NCBI GenBank assembly: GCA_943737045.1
Contig: CALSFV010000075.1
Coordinates: 415,535-479,534, forward strand
Reading direction: 5' to 3'
From: Parapristionchus giblindavisi
Lineage: Eukaryota; Nematoda; Chromadorea; Rhabditida; Diplogasteridae
DNA length: 64,000 nucleotides
The position numbers and the translations under genes were made by a program. The notes beneath the pieces were generated by a model. It searched no databases, was not told the DNA's origin, and saw nothing but the letters and a program-made list of their open reading frames with translations. This document shows, in pieces, positions 21,562 to 31,486 of this stretch. Every line of letters begins with the position of its first letter. The stretch's first letter is position 1.

Positions 21562-21703
21562 TCAGGCATTAATGCTCAGATGGGGATGAGTCGGTGGTAT
21601 TCCGCACGGGTTGCATTCCACCAATTAACACCGATGGCTCGCTTCAAATCGTCTCTCCATCGAACTCGTGGCTTTCCCGTCTCATCTGAGCATTAATGCC
21701 TGA
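21562..21703. mobile_element. 142-bp TIR element present only in copy 1
   Basis: Perfect terminal inverted repeats TCAGGCATTAATGCTCAGAT / ATCTGAGCATTAATGCCTGA. TTTGTATCTG lies directly before it and again 39 bases after it, beyond a tail ATTGAATTGAATTGAAA. Copy 2 lacks the element at the matching point (about 47825). Confidence 0.8.
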
Positions 21704-21800
21704 CATGATAAAGAAATTGAATTGAATTGAAAATTTGTATCTGTTCCTCTCACAATATAAGACCGTCTAGACTTCCTTATTGTAGTAAAGGTTATCCCCT

Positions 21801-22095
21801 CTCCGGTATTTTTTACTCGCGGGGCACACCGTTCAATCACGTGGTGTACGCCGCGAGGTACACAGCGGGGTAGAACACTAAGACGGGGTACCTCGCGAGC
21901 TGCAGCCTCTAGACGGGGAGCCCCGCGAGGTGGACGACGACGTGCCTCGCCGGGTAGGAGGGACGGTGTGCCCCGCAAGATTTGATGTCAACCCCGCGAG
22001 GCACGCCGTCACTTCCACACCGTGGTGCACCTCGCGGTGTACCCCGCGAAATTTGGCCTCTCAACGGTGTTCCCCGCGAGCAAAAAATACCGGAG
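21801..22095. mobile_element. GC-rich 295-bp foldback element
   Basis: Ends CTCCGGTATTTTTTACTCGC and GCGAGCAAAAAATACCGGAG are near-perfect complements. The inside is strongly GC-rich, with repeated CCCCGCGAGG / CCTCGCGGGG motifs, unlike the AT-rich flanks. Copy 2 has the empty site TATCCCTTTATTCAAG at about 48386-48401. The open frames on both strands mirror each other and are not coding. Confidence 0.9.
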
Positions 22096-22365
22096 CTTAT
22101 TCAAGTCTTTTTCGTAAAATCACTGCTAGGCCAGTGATAATTTCAGTCCATTACATTTTTATGTTTAATCACTTTATCGAGATCAACTAAGTGGTAGGTC
22201 GATCTGTTGTTGTTTCCGGTGACCTACCGCTTAGTTTCAATCCGGATGGCCTAATCTCTTCTTATTGTAGTATTCATCCTGTTCCTTCCCTTTCTTTCAT
22301 TGTCGCAGCTTTCGTTCAACGGATTTCCCCATAAAACCATCATAACTGGCGTCCATGTTTCTTCC

Positions 22366-22369
<4 letters not shown>

Positions 22370-22407
<38 letters not shown>

Positions 22408-22830
22408 TCTGTCTTCCTCTCTCTCTCCCCCTCTCTCTCTCCCTCTCTCCTCCTCCTCCCTCCTCCTATTCTTCTTCAGGTGTCATCATGTACTTCTCTT
22501 GTCTTCTTCGTTTCCATGAGACGTCCAATGACTTCTTTCAGCTTTCTTTGTCTCCTCTCCTCCCCTCTCCATCTTAGCTTTCCTCTCTCCTCCTCTTCCC
22601 CTCCTCTCCCTCGCTCCCTTCCCTATCTCCTCCTCCTCCCTCTCTTCCTTTCCTTTTCTCCTCCCTCCCTCTCTCCCTCTCCTCCTCCCCTCCATCTTAG
22701 TCTCCCTTTCTCTCTCCTCCTCCCCATCTCTCCTCCTCTTCCTCGCTCCCTTTCCTCTCCTCCTCCTTCTCTTTCTACTACTCCCTCCCCCCCCCTCTCT
22801 CTCTCTCCTCCTCCCTCTCCCGCACAGGCT
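22370..22830. repeat. long CT-rich tract
   Basis: TC dinucleotides then CCTCCTCCCTCT-type repeats, matching 48815-49260 in copy 2, where one sub-block is shorter. The 186- and 205-aa Ser/Leu/Pro open frames are artefacts. Confidence 0.9.
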
Positions 22831-24094
22831 CTTCTCCCACCATTTCTTTATCTACTCTAACGACAGTCGATCTTTCATTCCTGCGGCTTCCTCATACTCG
22901 GTCATTATTGTTTTTTTCCTTTGTCAATTGTTTTTTAACGATATCCAATTATCATTCTCTAAAAAGTTTTATTCTTCTTTTTGTAAGTCGCATACTTTAA
23001 AATTTTATCCGAATCATGGATCTATCGAATAATGCTGCAAATTTACTGTAAATAGCGCTTCACTGTTTTTATTCATTTCATTCGAGATAAATCGCCCCCG
23101 TAGATATGATCAAAATTCGTATATTCTTTCTTATTTTCCTTTCTTTGTTCTCTTCATATTTTGCTGTTCTCTCTCTTCTCCTTTTTCCCAATTCCACCCT
23201 TTAGCATATTTCCACTCGACCACCTCGAAAGCGTGGATACCCACCAATTTTCCTATTTTCATGTCGAATTTACACTTTTTATTACTATACATTTTTGTTT
23301 CCTCCATTCTCTTTTCATGTTTTGGCAAGCAACGAAAGTAGAAGAGTTTGGCCAATCTTCCGTGACCTCACTCAATGGTCTCTTCGAAGCGCAATGCTCT
23401 CTGTTGTTAGAGAACAGAGAATAGTGTACACAATGAAGAGACCAGTTGAGGCTCTTTCCCGTAAAGTTCCCAGTTTTCTCTTCATTTTGATTGCCAGTAC
23501 CACCGCTCAACATAGGAATTCTATCGAAATTAACGCTCTCTTGCTTATCTGGCTTTCAGAAAAGTCTAGAGATGTTCAAAAATGGTCCTAACACTCATTT
23601 CACCATTTTCGCTCTATTCCCATGAATTGTAAATTTAGCTCAATTCTCTCGTGACAGGCGTGATACTGTAAGCTATCATGGGCTCCAGAATCACCAATAA
23701 AATCCTTGATCATATCTGAATTTGCATCAGTCTAGACGCATTTCTGGACGATGTCACCTTCCCCCCTGACGTCAACTTTTCCCTCTTAATTCGCTAAACT
23801 CTCGCAAAGACTCCACTCATTCAATTGCAGATTTCTTGTCGCACATTTATTTAAACTTTTCTCCGTTTCTGTTTCAGTCTAGTCTCATCTTCACTTCATC
23901 ATCATTTTCTTATGTGGAGCTCAAAATTATCGAAAAAGAAATAAAAACGAAGCGAGAGTGCGTGTAAAACGAGGAGAGTTTTACCTGCTTTTCTTTTCTT
24001 TTCTTTTCGCAACTTTTGAAAAAAGCATTAAAGCGAGCGGTTCTCCATTTGTTTTTTTCATCTTGATCCAAAAGATGACAATATTTCCCTCACA
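22831..24094. other. duplicated intergenic block
   Basis: Closely matched by 49270-50672 in copy 2. No splice-compatible exon series seen. It contains a degenerate MITE-C (23366-23456) and CTTTTCTTTTCTTTTC at 23988. Confidence 0.5.
23366..23456. repeat. MITE-C element, worn ends, absent from copy 2
   Basis: CCGTGACCTCACTCAATGGT at the left, core GCTCTCTGTTGTTAGAGAAC. Copy 2 reads GGCCAGTCGTTAAAGTTCCC across the same point, an empty site with the expected TTAA target. Confidence 0.75.
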
Positions 24095-24170
24095 ACTCTA
24101 ATTTTACTCTCCTCATTGCTCTCTAGCAGGCAAAGAAAACTAGAACTTGTGGCCAGAGCCTTGCAACCTT
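24095..24170. repeat. degenerate MITE-B relic
   Basis: AACTCTAATTTTACTCTCCT then GGCAAAGAAAACTAGAA and TGTGGCCAGAGCC. Shared with copy 2 at 50673-50747, so older than the duplication. Confidence 0.5.
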
Positions 24171-24359
24171 AACCATCTTTGTGTAGCGTATCAAAGAGTT
24201 ACCGATTAAGTTTCATCTAATCCAACTCATCCCATTATTTCTCTAATTCTATCTCATCTTATTCTCCTCCTCCTCTCATCTCTTCATCATCGACTCCTTC
24301 ATCCACTTTGCATCTGATTTGCACTGTAGATGAGGACGCCTCTCCACCTCCACTTCATT

Positions 24360-24590
24360 CTTCTCTCTCTCTCTCTATCTCTCTACCTCCCTCGCTCTGC
24401 TTTCTATCCTCTCTATATCTCTCTCTATCCCCTCTTCCTTCCTCTCTCTATCTCTCCCTCTCTCACCTCTTTCTCTCTTTTCTCCTCCTCTCTCTATCTC
24501 TCTACCCCCCTATCTCTCTCTTATCTCTCTCTCCACCTCTTCCCTCTCACTCCATCTCATCTTCCCCCTCCAATCTCTCCTCGTTCCCCT
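24360..24590. repeat. TCTCTCTATCTC-rich tract
   Basis: Matched by 50940-51170 in copy 2, with many differences. Confidence 0.85.
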
Positions 24591-24779
24591 CTTGGTCACT
24601 TGCAATTAGATTACATCACTTCATATAATAACCGTGACACATCACCTCTTGATAAATGTGTTATAAATTAAAATCAATGAATGATGATCAATTCGATCAA
24701 TGAATTTATTCTTTTAGCTTTGTGTATCATCATCTTCATGGCTTTAACAAAGATTATGTTTGAATTGATAATATGTTCT

Positions 24780-24899
24780 TGAAGCCACATCCCGAGCTCA
24801 TTTGAAACTCTCTGCTCTGACAACACTCTCTCGTAAATTAAGAAAACGATTGAACAATATCAGAGTGAAGTGTTTTAAATTAGCTCGGGATGTGCCTTT
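24780..24899. repeat. MITE-B foldback element
   Basis: CACATCCCGAGCTCATTTGA and TTAAATTAGCTCGGGATGTG are complementary. Inside is CTCTGACAACACTCTCTCGT. Copy 2 keeps only the last piece (GCTCGGGATGTGCCC, 51361), next to a deletion. Confidence 0.7.
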
Positions 24900-24944
24900 G
24901 ACCATAGTGCTTTTTTTAATGCATATCATTTTCATTTCATTTAA

Positions 24945-25038
24945 AGGGAGCGTAACCTCACTCAATGCTCTCTCGTTGTTAGAGAACAGAGAAATAGTGT
25001 GTGCAATGAAGAGACCATTGAGTGAGGTAACCCTCCCT
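24945..25038. mobile_element. MITE-C with exact TTAA duplication
   Basis: 94 bp between TTAA (24941-24944) and TTAA (25039-25042). TIRs AGGGAGCGTAACCTCACTCA / TGAGTGAGGTAACCCTCCCT. Copy 2 has the unoccupied site TTTCAATTAAATTTATCGAG with a single TTAA (51419-51422). TTAA target duplication is the hallmark of piggyBac-type transposition. No transposase gene is present in the window. Confidence 0.9.
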
Positions 25039-25137
25039 TTAAACAGATTTATCAAGAGCACGCTCTGTTGTGCCTGTCAGAAGTCATCTTATCTCCGACA
25101 GTCTCCGAACATTGACATTGCGTTGACGTTGGCAATA

Positions 25138-25141
25138 TCAT

Positions 25142-25180
<39 letters not shown>

Positions 25181-25215
25181 TTTGATACATCCGTGACAGG
25201 TGCGACAGCAAATAC
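25138..25215 (+). repeat. (TTTA)n plus GATACATCCGTGACAGGTGC retroposon end
   Basis: About eleven TTTA units run into GATACATCCGTGACAGGTGC and GACAGCAAATACAG. The same junction is at 51515-51572, and inverted at 27825-27890. It looks like the end of a dispersed retroposon. Confidence 0.65.
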
Positions 25216-25249
25216 AGAAATCATACTGCTATAGTTCACGTACATTGTC

Positions 25250-25590
25250 TCCCCACCCATGTCATCCACTCGAAATCTCCACCCTCACTCCTCCTCCCAT
25301 CATCAGCAACATCAACACCTCTCCTCCTCCCCTCCTTCTCTCTCCACCCTTCCCCACCCCCACACCTTCTCCTCCCACCTCAACACCTCTCCTCCCTTCC
25401 TCCCCTCCTCCTCTCCTCCCTCCTCTCCCCACACCTTCTCCTCCTCCCGCTCTCTTCCCCTCCCCATCTACCTCTTCCTCTTCTTCCTCCTCCTCCTCCG
25501 TCTTCTTCTTCTTAAAAGAGACAATGGGAATATATGGGTTGTCGCCTTTTTGTCGTCTCCAGAGGCTAACTCCTGCTCTTCCATGTCTCT

Positions 25591-25647
<57 letters not shown>

Positions 25648-25680
25648 CCTCTCTCCCTCTCCCTCTCCCTCTCTCCCACT
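25250..25680. repeat. CCTCC-rich and (TC)n tracts
   Basis: CTCCTCCC repeats (25280-25500) and (TC)n at 25596-25650, matching 51610-52078. Copy 2 diverges from copy 1 right after CCCACTC. Confidence 0.9.
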
Positions 25681-25735
25681 CGCATGTCCAACAAGGAGGA
25701 AGGATTCCATTGTGCTCTGGCAGGCTGCGCGAGTG

Positions 25736-26322
25736 AGGGAGAGAGGGATGGTGATGACTTCACTTCAGTAGTCCTCTTTTCTCTACTTAGATATTCCACC
25801 CATCTCTCAGTTATCCTCGTGGTGTAGTGGACAAGCGACATTTCCCATTTTTCTGTTCTTGTTGATTTCTTCATTACTGCCCGCGCAGCGGTGTTGTAGG
25901 TGGTTCTCTGAAATTTTGCTTACTGATTTTGAACTTTTCTCTAAAAAGATTTTAACTAAGCCGGAATGAAAACTCGAATAGAATTATTCCAGAGATAATT
26001 CGCGCGAGCATTGTTTTATTCCTCGCGCTCCCGATGAATTATGAATGATGATGGTGTGGTCTTTGGTGCACCGAGTGCGCTCTCATAGTGGTGTTATTTC
26101 CCACTCCTCAAATGTTGCGTTCATGTCTGCTGCATTATGCATGCGTTCGTCGACGGTCGACGTTTCCCAAGTCCAACGCACTCTCTCCCTCTCTTTCTCT
26201 CTTTCTCCCTCTCCCCCCTCTGTCTCTCTTTCGAATCTCTTAAGAAATCATAACAAATCTCAAATCCTTGAAATAGTCTCAGATCGTAGGTCATCGAATC
26301 TAAGCTTAATGGCACAATTTAC
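25736..26322. other. intergenic, possible coding relic only
   Basis: A tRNA A-box-like CCTCGTGGTGTAGTGGACAA at 25816 lacks a B-box. On the minus strand about 26083-26180 a short frame reads RWTWETSTVDERMHNAADM before a stop, but it has no splice support. Confidence 0.35.
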
Positions 26323-26433
26323 ATGCACACCCCAAGCTAATTTGAATCTCTCCGCTCTGGTCACACTCTCTCGCTTTCTTTGTCTACGAGAGAGTATTGC
26401 CAATGCGGAGAGCAAAATTTGCTTGGGGTGCTC
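26323..26433. repeat. MITE-B foldback, near-consensus
   Basis: CACACCCCAAGCTAATTTGA at the left and TTTGCTTGGGGTGCTCC at the right. Arms ATCTCTCCGCTCTGGTCACA / GCCAATGCGGAGAGC, core TCTCGCTTTCTTTGTCTACG. Confidence 0.9.
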
Positions 26434-26504
26434 CTCATATTATTTTTTTTTACCGACAATGGTACACGTATGAGATTTGTATGATACACAGAGATTAAAT
26501 TTAC

Positions 26505-26690
26505 CCGAATGCCGTTAGTTGGCGAACGATTTGCCCCCGTATTCAGACAAATGCTAGCCTGTATATGGGCAAATCGGTGGTTTTTGGGGGCTACCATTTG
26601 CCCGAATGTGGGCAAATCGTGTGCACAAGTATCGTATAAGTTGGCAAATCTCTATTACCGATATTTGGGTAAGTTTGCTCTCAGTGTATG
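26505..26690. repeat. MITE-F, GGGCAAATC repeats
   Basis: Contains ACGATTTGCCCCCGTATT, CCTGTATATGGGCAAATCGG and CCCGAATGTGGGCAAATCGT. The last two are found inverted at 31285-31405, inside the neurexin intron. Confidence 0.65.
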
Positions 26691-27268
26691 AACTCGATGT
26701 CTTGGTGTTTGTTGGCTGAGTTAAGCCAACTCTAGGCTCGTGTTCTCTCATTTCCCGTGGCCGCTTCCGGGTTTCTAATCGCTAATTGAAATCGCTGCGC
26801 ACCCTTTGTGAGCGTGCATTGGTAGGCACCGATGGGATGCGAGAGAAGCCAGACAATTAGAGTACGAGAGATTGGACTGATAGACTACCGTTTCAACTAA
26901 TTGTAACTGTGTCGAATCACCATCATAGTTGAAATACCATTCTTTCTCTTTTGGCTTTTGATTGCTCTCCCACCATTTTACTATATTATATCTTATTGTA
27001 ATGGAACATTCGTGATTACTTCATCTGTTCTCTAGCTACGACATTATTTTGTGAATGCAGTCACGTAATGTTTTAGAAGCATGAAAAGTCGTGTCGAAAT
27101 TTGCTTCCTCAACTGAACCCCCGAGGGAATAATTGGTCATCGATGACCTATACGATGGACAGGCCTAGATTTCTATCATTACACCCTGAATCAGGAATGC
27201 TTCCTGTCTGGATCTCGTGTGGGGAGCCACGGAGTATTGATGACACATGAAGAGTATACGATTTTTCT
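26691..27268. other. intergenic, no gene seen
   Basis: CCGGGTTTCTAATCGCTAAT at about 26766 also occurs, slightly changed, at about 19481. Otherwise unique AT-rich sequence. Confidence 0.4.
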
Positions 27269-27378
27269 TTTAAAGGCACACCTCAAGCTAATTTTATTCT
27301 TGACATTGGCAATAATCTCTTGTAGATAAAGAAAGCGAGAGAGTGTGGCAAGAGCGGAGAGTTTCAAATTAGCTTGGA
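27269..27378. repeat. MITE-B foldback element
   Basis: TTAA then AGGCACACCTCAAGCTAATT. Right arm AAGAGCGGAGAGTTTCAAAT then TAGCTTGGATATCGG. The right TTAA is not kept. Confidence 0.8.
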
Positions 27379-27529
27379 TATCGGGTCCTTCAACTGCATC
27401 GCTGATATCGGTATGCTCGCAGTATAACGTACCCCTGAAACTTAACTTGATTGTGCATACCCAACGTTATGTCTCTCTACCCTGATTCCGCAGACAATGA
27501 CTTAGTGCACAGAGATAGAGGGGCTGTAA

Positions 27530-27660
<131 letters not shown>

Positions 27661-27824
27661 CAGTTTCCCAATTCCCAGTGAGACTATCGTGACAGAGGGG
27701 TGTGACTAACTTTTTCATATCTCCTGAACGACTAATTCGATGTTAAAATGGCATCTGATAGCTATTGATAAACCCCTGTCACCTTCCCTAATTCCTTTTT
27801 ATCATTATTATTATTTCTCCTATC

Positions 27825-27890
27825 GCTCCTGTATTTGCTGTCGCACCTGTCATGGGTGTATCAAATGTATAAATAAACATATAACAATGA
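27825..27890 (-). repeat. retroposon end, inverted copy
   Basis: CTGTATTTGCTGTCGCACCT then GTCATGGGTGTATCAAATG and short ATAAATAAA, the complement of the 25138 sequence. Confidence 0.6.
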
Positions 27891-28369
27891 CTAACACACT
27901 ACATACAATATTATCTGATCTCACACTCGCAACTCCGACTAATCAGGCCACTTATCTTGTCGATGTGAAGATATCTAGAGAAGTGTAGTATCTAGCGCAG
28001 AGAATCCGCACACTCCGATTGGTCGAAGGCATCATGCGAGAGAGATGACCTAAGGAAGAGAATCGGAAAAAGGATGGTGGAATATGCCCTACTCCCCATG
28101 GCTAACAACCATATCCCAGCACACCACATTGTGAACCTGATAAATATTGATTGATAATATTATTAATATTATTATATAATATTAATAATATTGATAAATA
28201 TTGATCATGCGAGACGCGAAGAAAACGCCGGTGTCTGCCTGGCGGCTATGTTCTTTTCGCATGAAGCATACATATTCATTACAATTCGCTAATAACATAA
28301 TAGAATGAGCGCTACCTTTTGGTCCCTTGGGAGCCGCGACCGGGAAGCAGCCACACGAAGAAGATCCTA
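27891..28369. other. intergenic, no gene seen
   Basis: An AT-only palindromic stretch (TAATATTATTAATATTATTA and its complement) lies at 28145-28200. No exon recognised. Confidence 0.4.
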
Positions 28370-28490
28370 TTAAAGCCATACCCCAAGCTAATTTGAAACT
28401 CTCCGCTCCGGTCACACTCTCTCGCTTTCTTTGTCTACGAGAGAGTATTGCGAATGCGGAGAGTAAATTTAGCTTGGGGTGTGCCTTTAA
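28370..28490. repeat. MITE-B foldback, best reference copy
   Basis: TTAA at 28370-28373 and 28487-28490. Left end AGCCATACCCCAAGCTAATT, right end TTTAGCTTGGGGTGTGCCT. Arms AAACTCTCCGCTCCGGTCAC / GAATGCGGAGAGTAAA, core TCTCGCTTTCTTTGTCTACG. Almost all of it pairs with itself. Confidence 0.92.
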
Positions 28491-28689
28491 CAGGACTATT
28501 CTCATTTTCTGCCCTTAGCCCACTATCTGATCTCCGTGCTCTCTCACTTCAATACACTCTCTCGCCTCCTAAGCTCATCTCTCTGACGTTCTGTGCACTC
28601 TCGTGTCGGCGTGCTCTCTCGCCACGGGATTCCACTAATTTGGCTAACTAACAGGAGGAGTCAGTCTTCAGAAGGCGAAGGATCGGAGA

Positions 28690-28870
28690 ACGAAGGGGAG
28701 GTAGAGGGAGTGAGAGGAGGAGGAGAGAGGTAGAAGGAGAGGGAGAGAGAGGGAGAGGGAGAGGTAGAGAGAGAGAGGTAGAGGGAGAGGGAGAGGTAGA
28801 GTGAGAGGGAGAGGGAGAGAGGTAGAGAGAGAGGGAGAGGTAGAGGAAGCGGCAGAGGTAGAGGGAGATG
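28690..28870. repeat. GAGGTAGAGGGAGA tract
   Basis: Imperfect purine-rich repeats with interspersed GGTAGA units. Confidence 0.9.
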
Positions 28871-29162
28871 AGATGCTCATACAGTGGTATTACTCCTCAA
28901 CTCTCGTTTGCTTCATTAGCCGAAGAAATGGAAGGGTGTTCCATTGTGTTCGGTCTTTGTTATTATCTCTTTCTCTTTCTCTGTGTCTTCTCCCTCTTCT
29001 TCTTCTTCCCCTTCTCTCTATCTCTCATCTTCTCCTCTCCGTTCCTTTCCTTTTCGCATTTTCCATAATGCCATCATAATATTATAATATTGAGGTTATT
29101 CAACAACAAATATTATTGATCGTTCTAAATATCAATATGTGCCTTCACTAAATCAATCATTG

Positions 29163-29256
29163 GCGAAAGAGAACCGACGAATAATAACCATTTGCATACT
29201 TTGTCTATCCATTTGCGCTTTTCTCTCATATGCAAACGGCCATTATTCATGTGAAG
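29163..29256. repeat. MITE-E fragment
   Basis: AGAACCGACGAATAATAACC, ATTTGCATACTTTGTCTATC and CAAACGGCCATTATTCATG match the inner part of the family. Confidence 0.55.
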
Positions 29257-29418
29257 TACAGTATATTAAATCATTCAAATGTACTCTAGTAATAGTATAT
29301 AACATGCAGTACAAAATAAGGCCCCGCTGTTTCTTCCAGGGGGGTTCTGGACAGCGGAACCCTGCTCGGTGGTGCTGGCCATCCAATGTCTCGCTTCAAA
29401 TAGTCTCACCATGGGCCT

Positions 29419-29539
29419 TTAAAGGGAGCGTAACCTCACTCAATGGTCTCTTCCACGTGCAATGCTCTCTCGTTGTTAGAGAAGAGAGAAATAGTGTGCA
29501 CAATGAAGAGACCGTTGAGTGAGGTAACGCTCTCTTTAA
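29419..29539. repeat. MITE-C element
   Basis: TTAA at both ends. AGGGAGCGTAACCTCACTCA and TGAGTGAGGTAACGCTCTCT TIRs. Core GCTCTCTCGTTGTTAGAGAA. Confidence 0.9.
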
Positions 29540-29897
29540 AAATATGTTTTTAAACTGAAATCTGTGTCCATATCATCTCCCATCCTCATGATATATGGAG
29601 AAATCCCCCCGTAGTCCTTCCGTGTTTCTTCTTTTCATGTCTATCTGTGCTCATTTCATTACTCTTTCAGTCTCCCACGTGTGATTCCTCCCTTAAATGT
29701 CACCCATTTTGCCTCATTCCGATCGATTTCTTGATTTTCTAAAAAAAAAACTCATGAATTCCTGATCAATGATGGCCTTTCAGTTGAAATTTTATTTCCC
29801 GTACTATTTTGTCGCCCAGTTTTTCCAATTTCAACTTACCTGTATCGGTTTTCTGTGTGTTCCTGAGCATATTTTATTCTAAACTTTGGCCAAATTC

Positions 29898-29956
29898 TCC
29901 CTACTAGAGAGTATTGCCAGAGCGGAAAGTAAAATCAGCTTGGGATGTCCCTTTAA
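29898..29956. repeat. half MITE-B
   Basis: Only the right half: CTAGAGAGTATTGCCAGAGC, GGAAAGTAAAATCAGCTTGG and GATGTCCC before TTTAA. Confidence 0.7.
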
Positions 29957-30105
29957 ACTCGCCACTTTCGTGTTTCCATCTCTTTTTAAGTCATCATCAT
30001 GGAATCGTTTACCGATAATGCCCAATTTTGCAAGCACATATGATATGCCCCTCATCACCCTCTCCTTTCCAGACCTATGCCCTACTCTTGACTCTTCCGT
30101 ACTGA

Positions 30106-30226
30106 TTAAAGGGGCTGACACCTTTGTCACCGGTCTCTTCAACGCTCTACGCTCTCTCTTTGTTACAGAACAGAGAAATAGTGTGCGCAATGAAGAGACC
30201 ATTGAGTGAGGCTACGCTCCCTTTAA
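30106..30226. repeat. MITE-C element
   Basis: TTAA flanks. Left AGGGGCTGACACCTTTGTCA, right TGAGTGAGGCTACGCTCCCT. Core TTGTTACAGAACAGAGAAAT. Confidence 0.88.
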
Positions 30227-30381
30227 ACTCCCCAACTTCGTTTGCACATATGATATGCCTCTCATCATCATTTATGTTCAGACCTATGCCCTAACCTCCT
30301 CCACTCTTGTCTCTTCCGTGGTGGATGTCCCTTCATCGCCCGCCATCCGACGTTAGATGGCCGCCAGGCAGACGCCGGCGT

Positions 30382-30498
30382 CCATTGGCGCCCCTAAGGC
30401 GCCAGAGTCCATTGGCGCCCCTAAGGCGCCAGAGTCCATTGGCGCCCCTAAGGCGCCAGAGTCTATTGGCGCCCCTAAGGCGCCAGAGTCCATTGGCG
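30382..30498. repeat. 27-bp palindromic minisatellite
   Basis: Four and a third units of CCATTGGCGCCCCTAAGGCG plus CCAGAGT. Each unit contains the palindrome-like GGCGCC CCTAA GGCGCC. Because 27 is a multiple of three, all frames stay open: on plus one frame repeats GAPKAPESI, on minus one repeats GALGAPMDS. No start or splice evidence for translation. Confidence 0.92.
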
Positions 30499-31016
30499 TA
30501 CATATTACTCCTGATGACCATCTGGAGCACATCACTACCGGCAGTAGGAGCGATAATACTCACCGGGGGACCGACGTCGTTTGCCAGGTTTGAGATAATA
30601 ATCGGTTCATACATCTTCGGTGCCCTCCCGTGGGTGGGTCGAGGGTGGGTGGTATAGAGTGGGTCTGGTTTCGAAAAATGGTGAGTCGATTTTGAAAATT
30701 CGTTTGCCAGGTTCGAGCGAATCATTGGTTCATTATTATAGCTGCGCTGCTCAACCTAACAAGCCTGATCAGCGCAGCTATGCGACCTCTGATAGATTAT
30801 GTTATGTTATTATCAACATAGGCGCGCGATAACAGGTTTTCCTATATAATCAAAGAAAAAGATCGTGAATTGAAGATCAAAAGGGTCAAGTGAAATATAA
30901 TTCATTCCTGAAACATATTCTAAAACTAGTGGGATCGCATACTGATCAGTCTTGATAAAAATAATCTAAAATAACAATAAATAAATTTTTTTAAAGTTAA
31001 TTTATGCAAATTTCAG
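30499..31016. other. upstream of the neurexin exons, no exon seen
   Basis: Contains a 14-bp inverted pair, AGCTGCGCTG...CAGCGCAGCT (about 30740-30780). A signal-peptide exon for the neurexin was looked for and not found. Confidence 0.4.
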
Positions 31017-31185
31017 GTATCCCAAATGGGCGCATTCCTTCGAGAACACCCTGACTCTGGAGATGAAGACTAGACAGTCGAATGGACTCATAATGTACAC
31101 CGATGATGGAAATGTCAATGGAAACTTCTATTGTCTGTCCATTGTCGACGGCACACTCACGCTGGACTTTCGGTTAGTTTTTTTA

Positions 31186-31405
31186 CACAGCGGGCAAATA
31201 TGGAAACCCAAATTTGGAAAACCCCAAATATGGGAAACATTTTAATATGGGAAACCCCAAATATGGGAAACCCAAATATAGGAACCCCAAATATGGGCAA
31301 CATAATTCCCAACTTGCCATACTTGTGTAAACGATTTGCCCAAATTCGGGCAAACTGTACCCCTAAAAAAAACCCGACAACAAGCGATTTGTCCATATAC
31401 AGGAT
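31186..31405. repeat. MITE-F, inverted, with CCAAATATGGGAAAC repeats
   Basis: Lies in the first neurexin intron, starting 13 bases after the donor. Short tandem units CCAAATATGGGAAAC (31220-31300) are followed by ACGATTTGCCCAAATTCGGG and GCGATTTGTCCATATACAGG, inverted relative to 26548-26650. Confidence 0.7.
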
Positions 31406-31486
31406 AGCGTTTACACTATGTTCGGTTAGGCATTTACCATCTGAGCTCGTAAGTGACCTTTGGCAAACGTGACATCGCAACCGTAG

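Larger units (their letters stand above)
13366..25735. repeat. segmental duplication, copy 1 (long form)
   Basis: Three blocks match copy 2 at 45305-52078: 13366-15056 with 45305-47001, 20952-21560 with 47000-47825, and 22246-25735 with 48680-52078. The first block starts near GTTTTCAGTA in both. Copy 1 holds about 5.9 kb (15057-20951) that copy 2 lacks, joined at the (TA)n tract. Foldback elements and microsatellites account for most smaller differences. No gene with splice signals was found inside either copy. Confidence 0.9.

Noticed and set aside
22300..22860. 186-aa Ser/Leu/Pro frame (and the 205-aa frame at 48792)
   Set aside because: CT-rich tract translated; frames and lengths differ between the two duplication copies as tract lengths change.
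26083..26180. Minus-strand peptide RWTWETSTVDERMHNAADM... as a gene end or transposon protein
   Set aside because: Only about 32 codons, no acceptor at its start that I trust, and no recognised family; kept as a note only.
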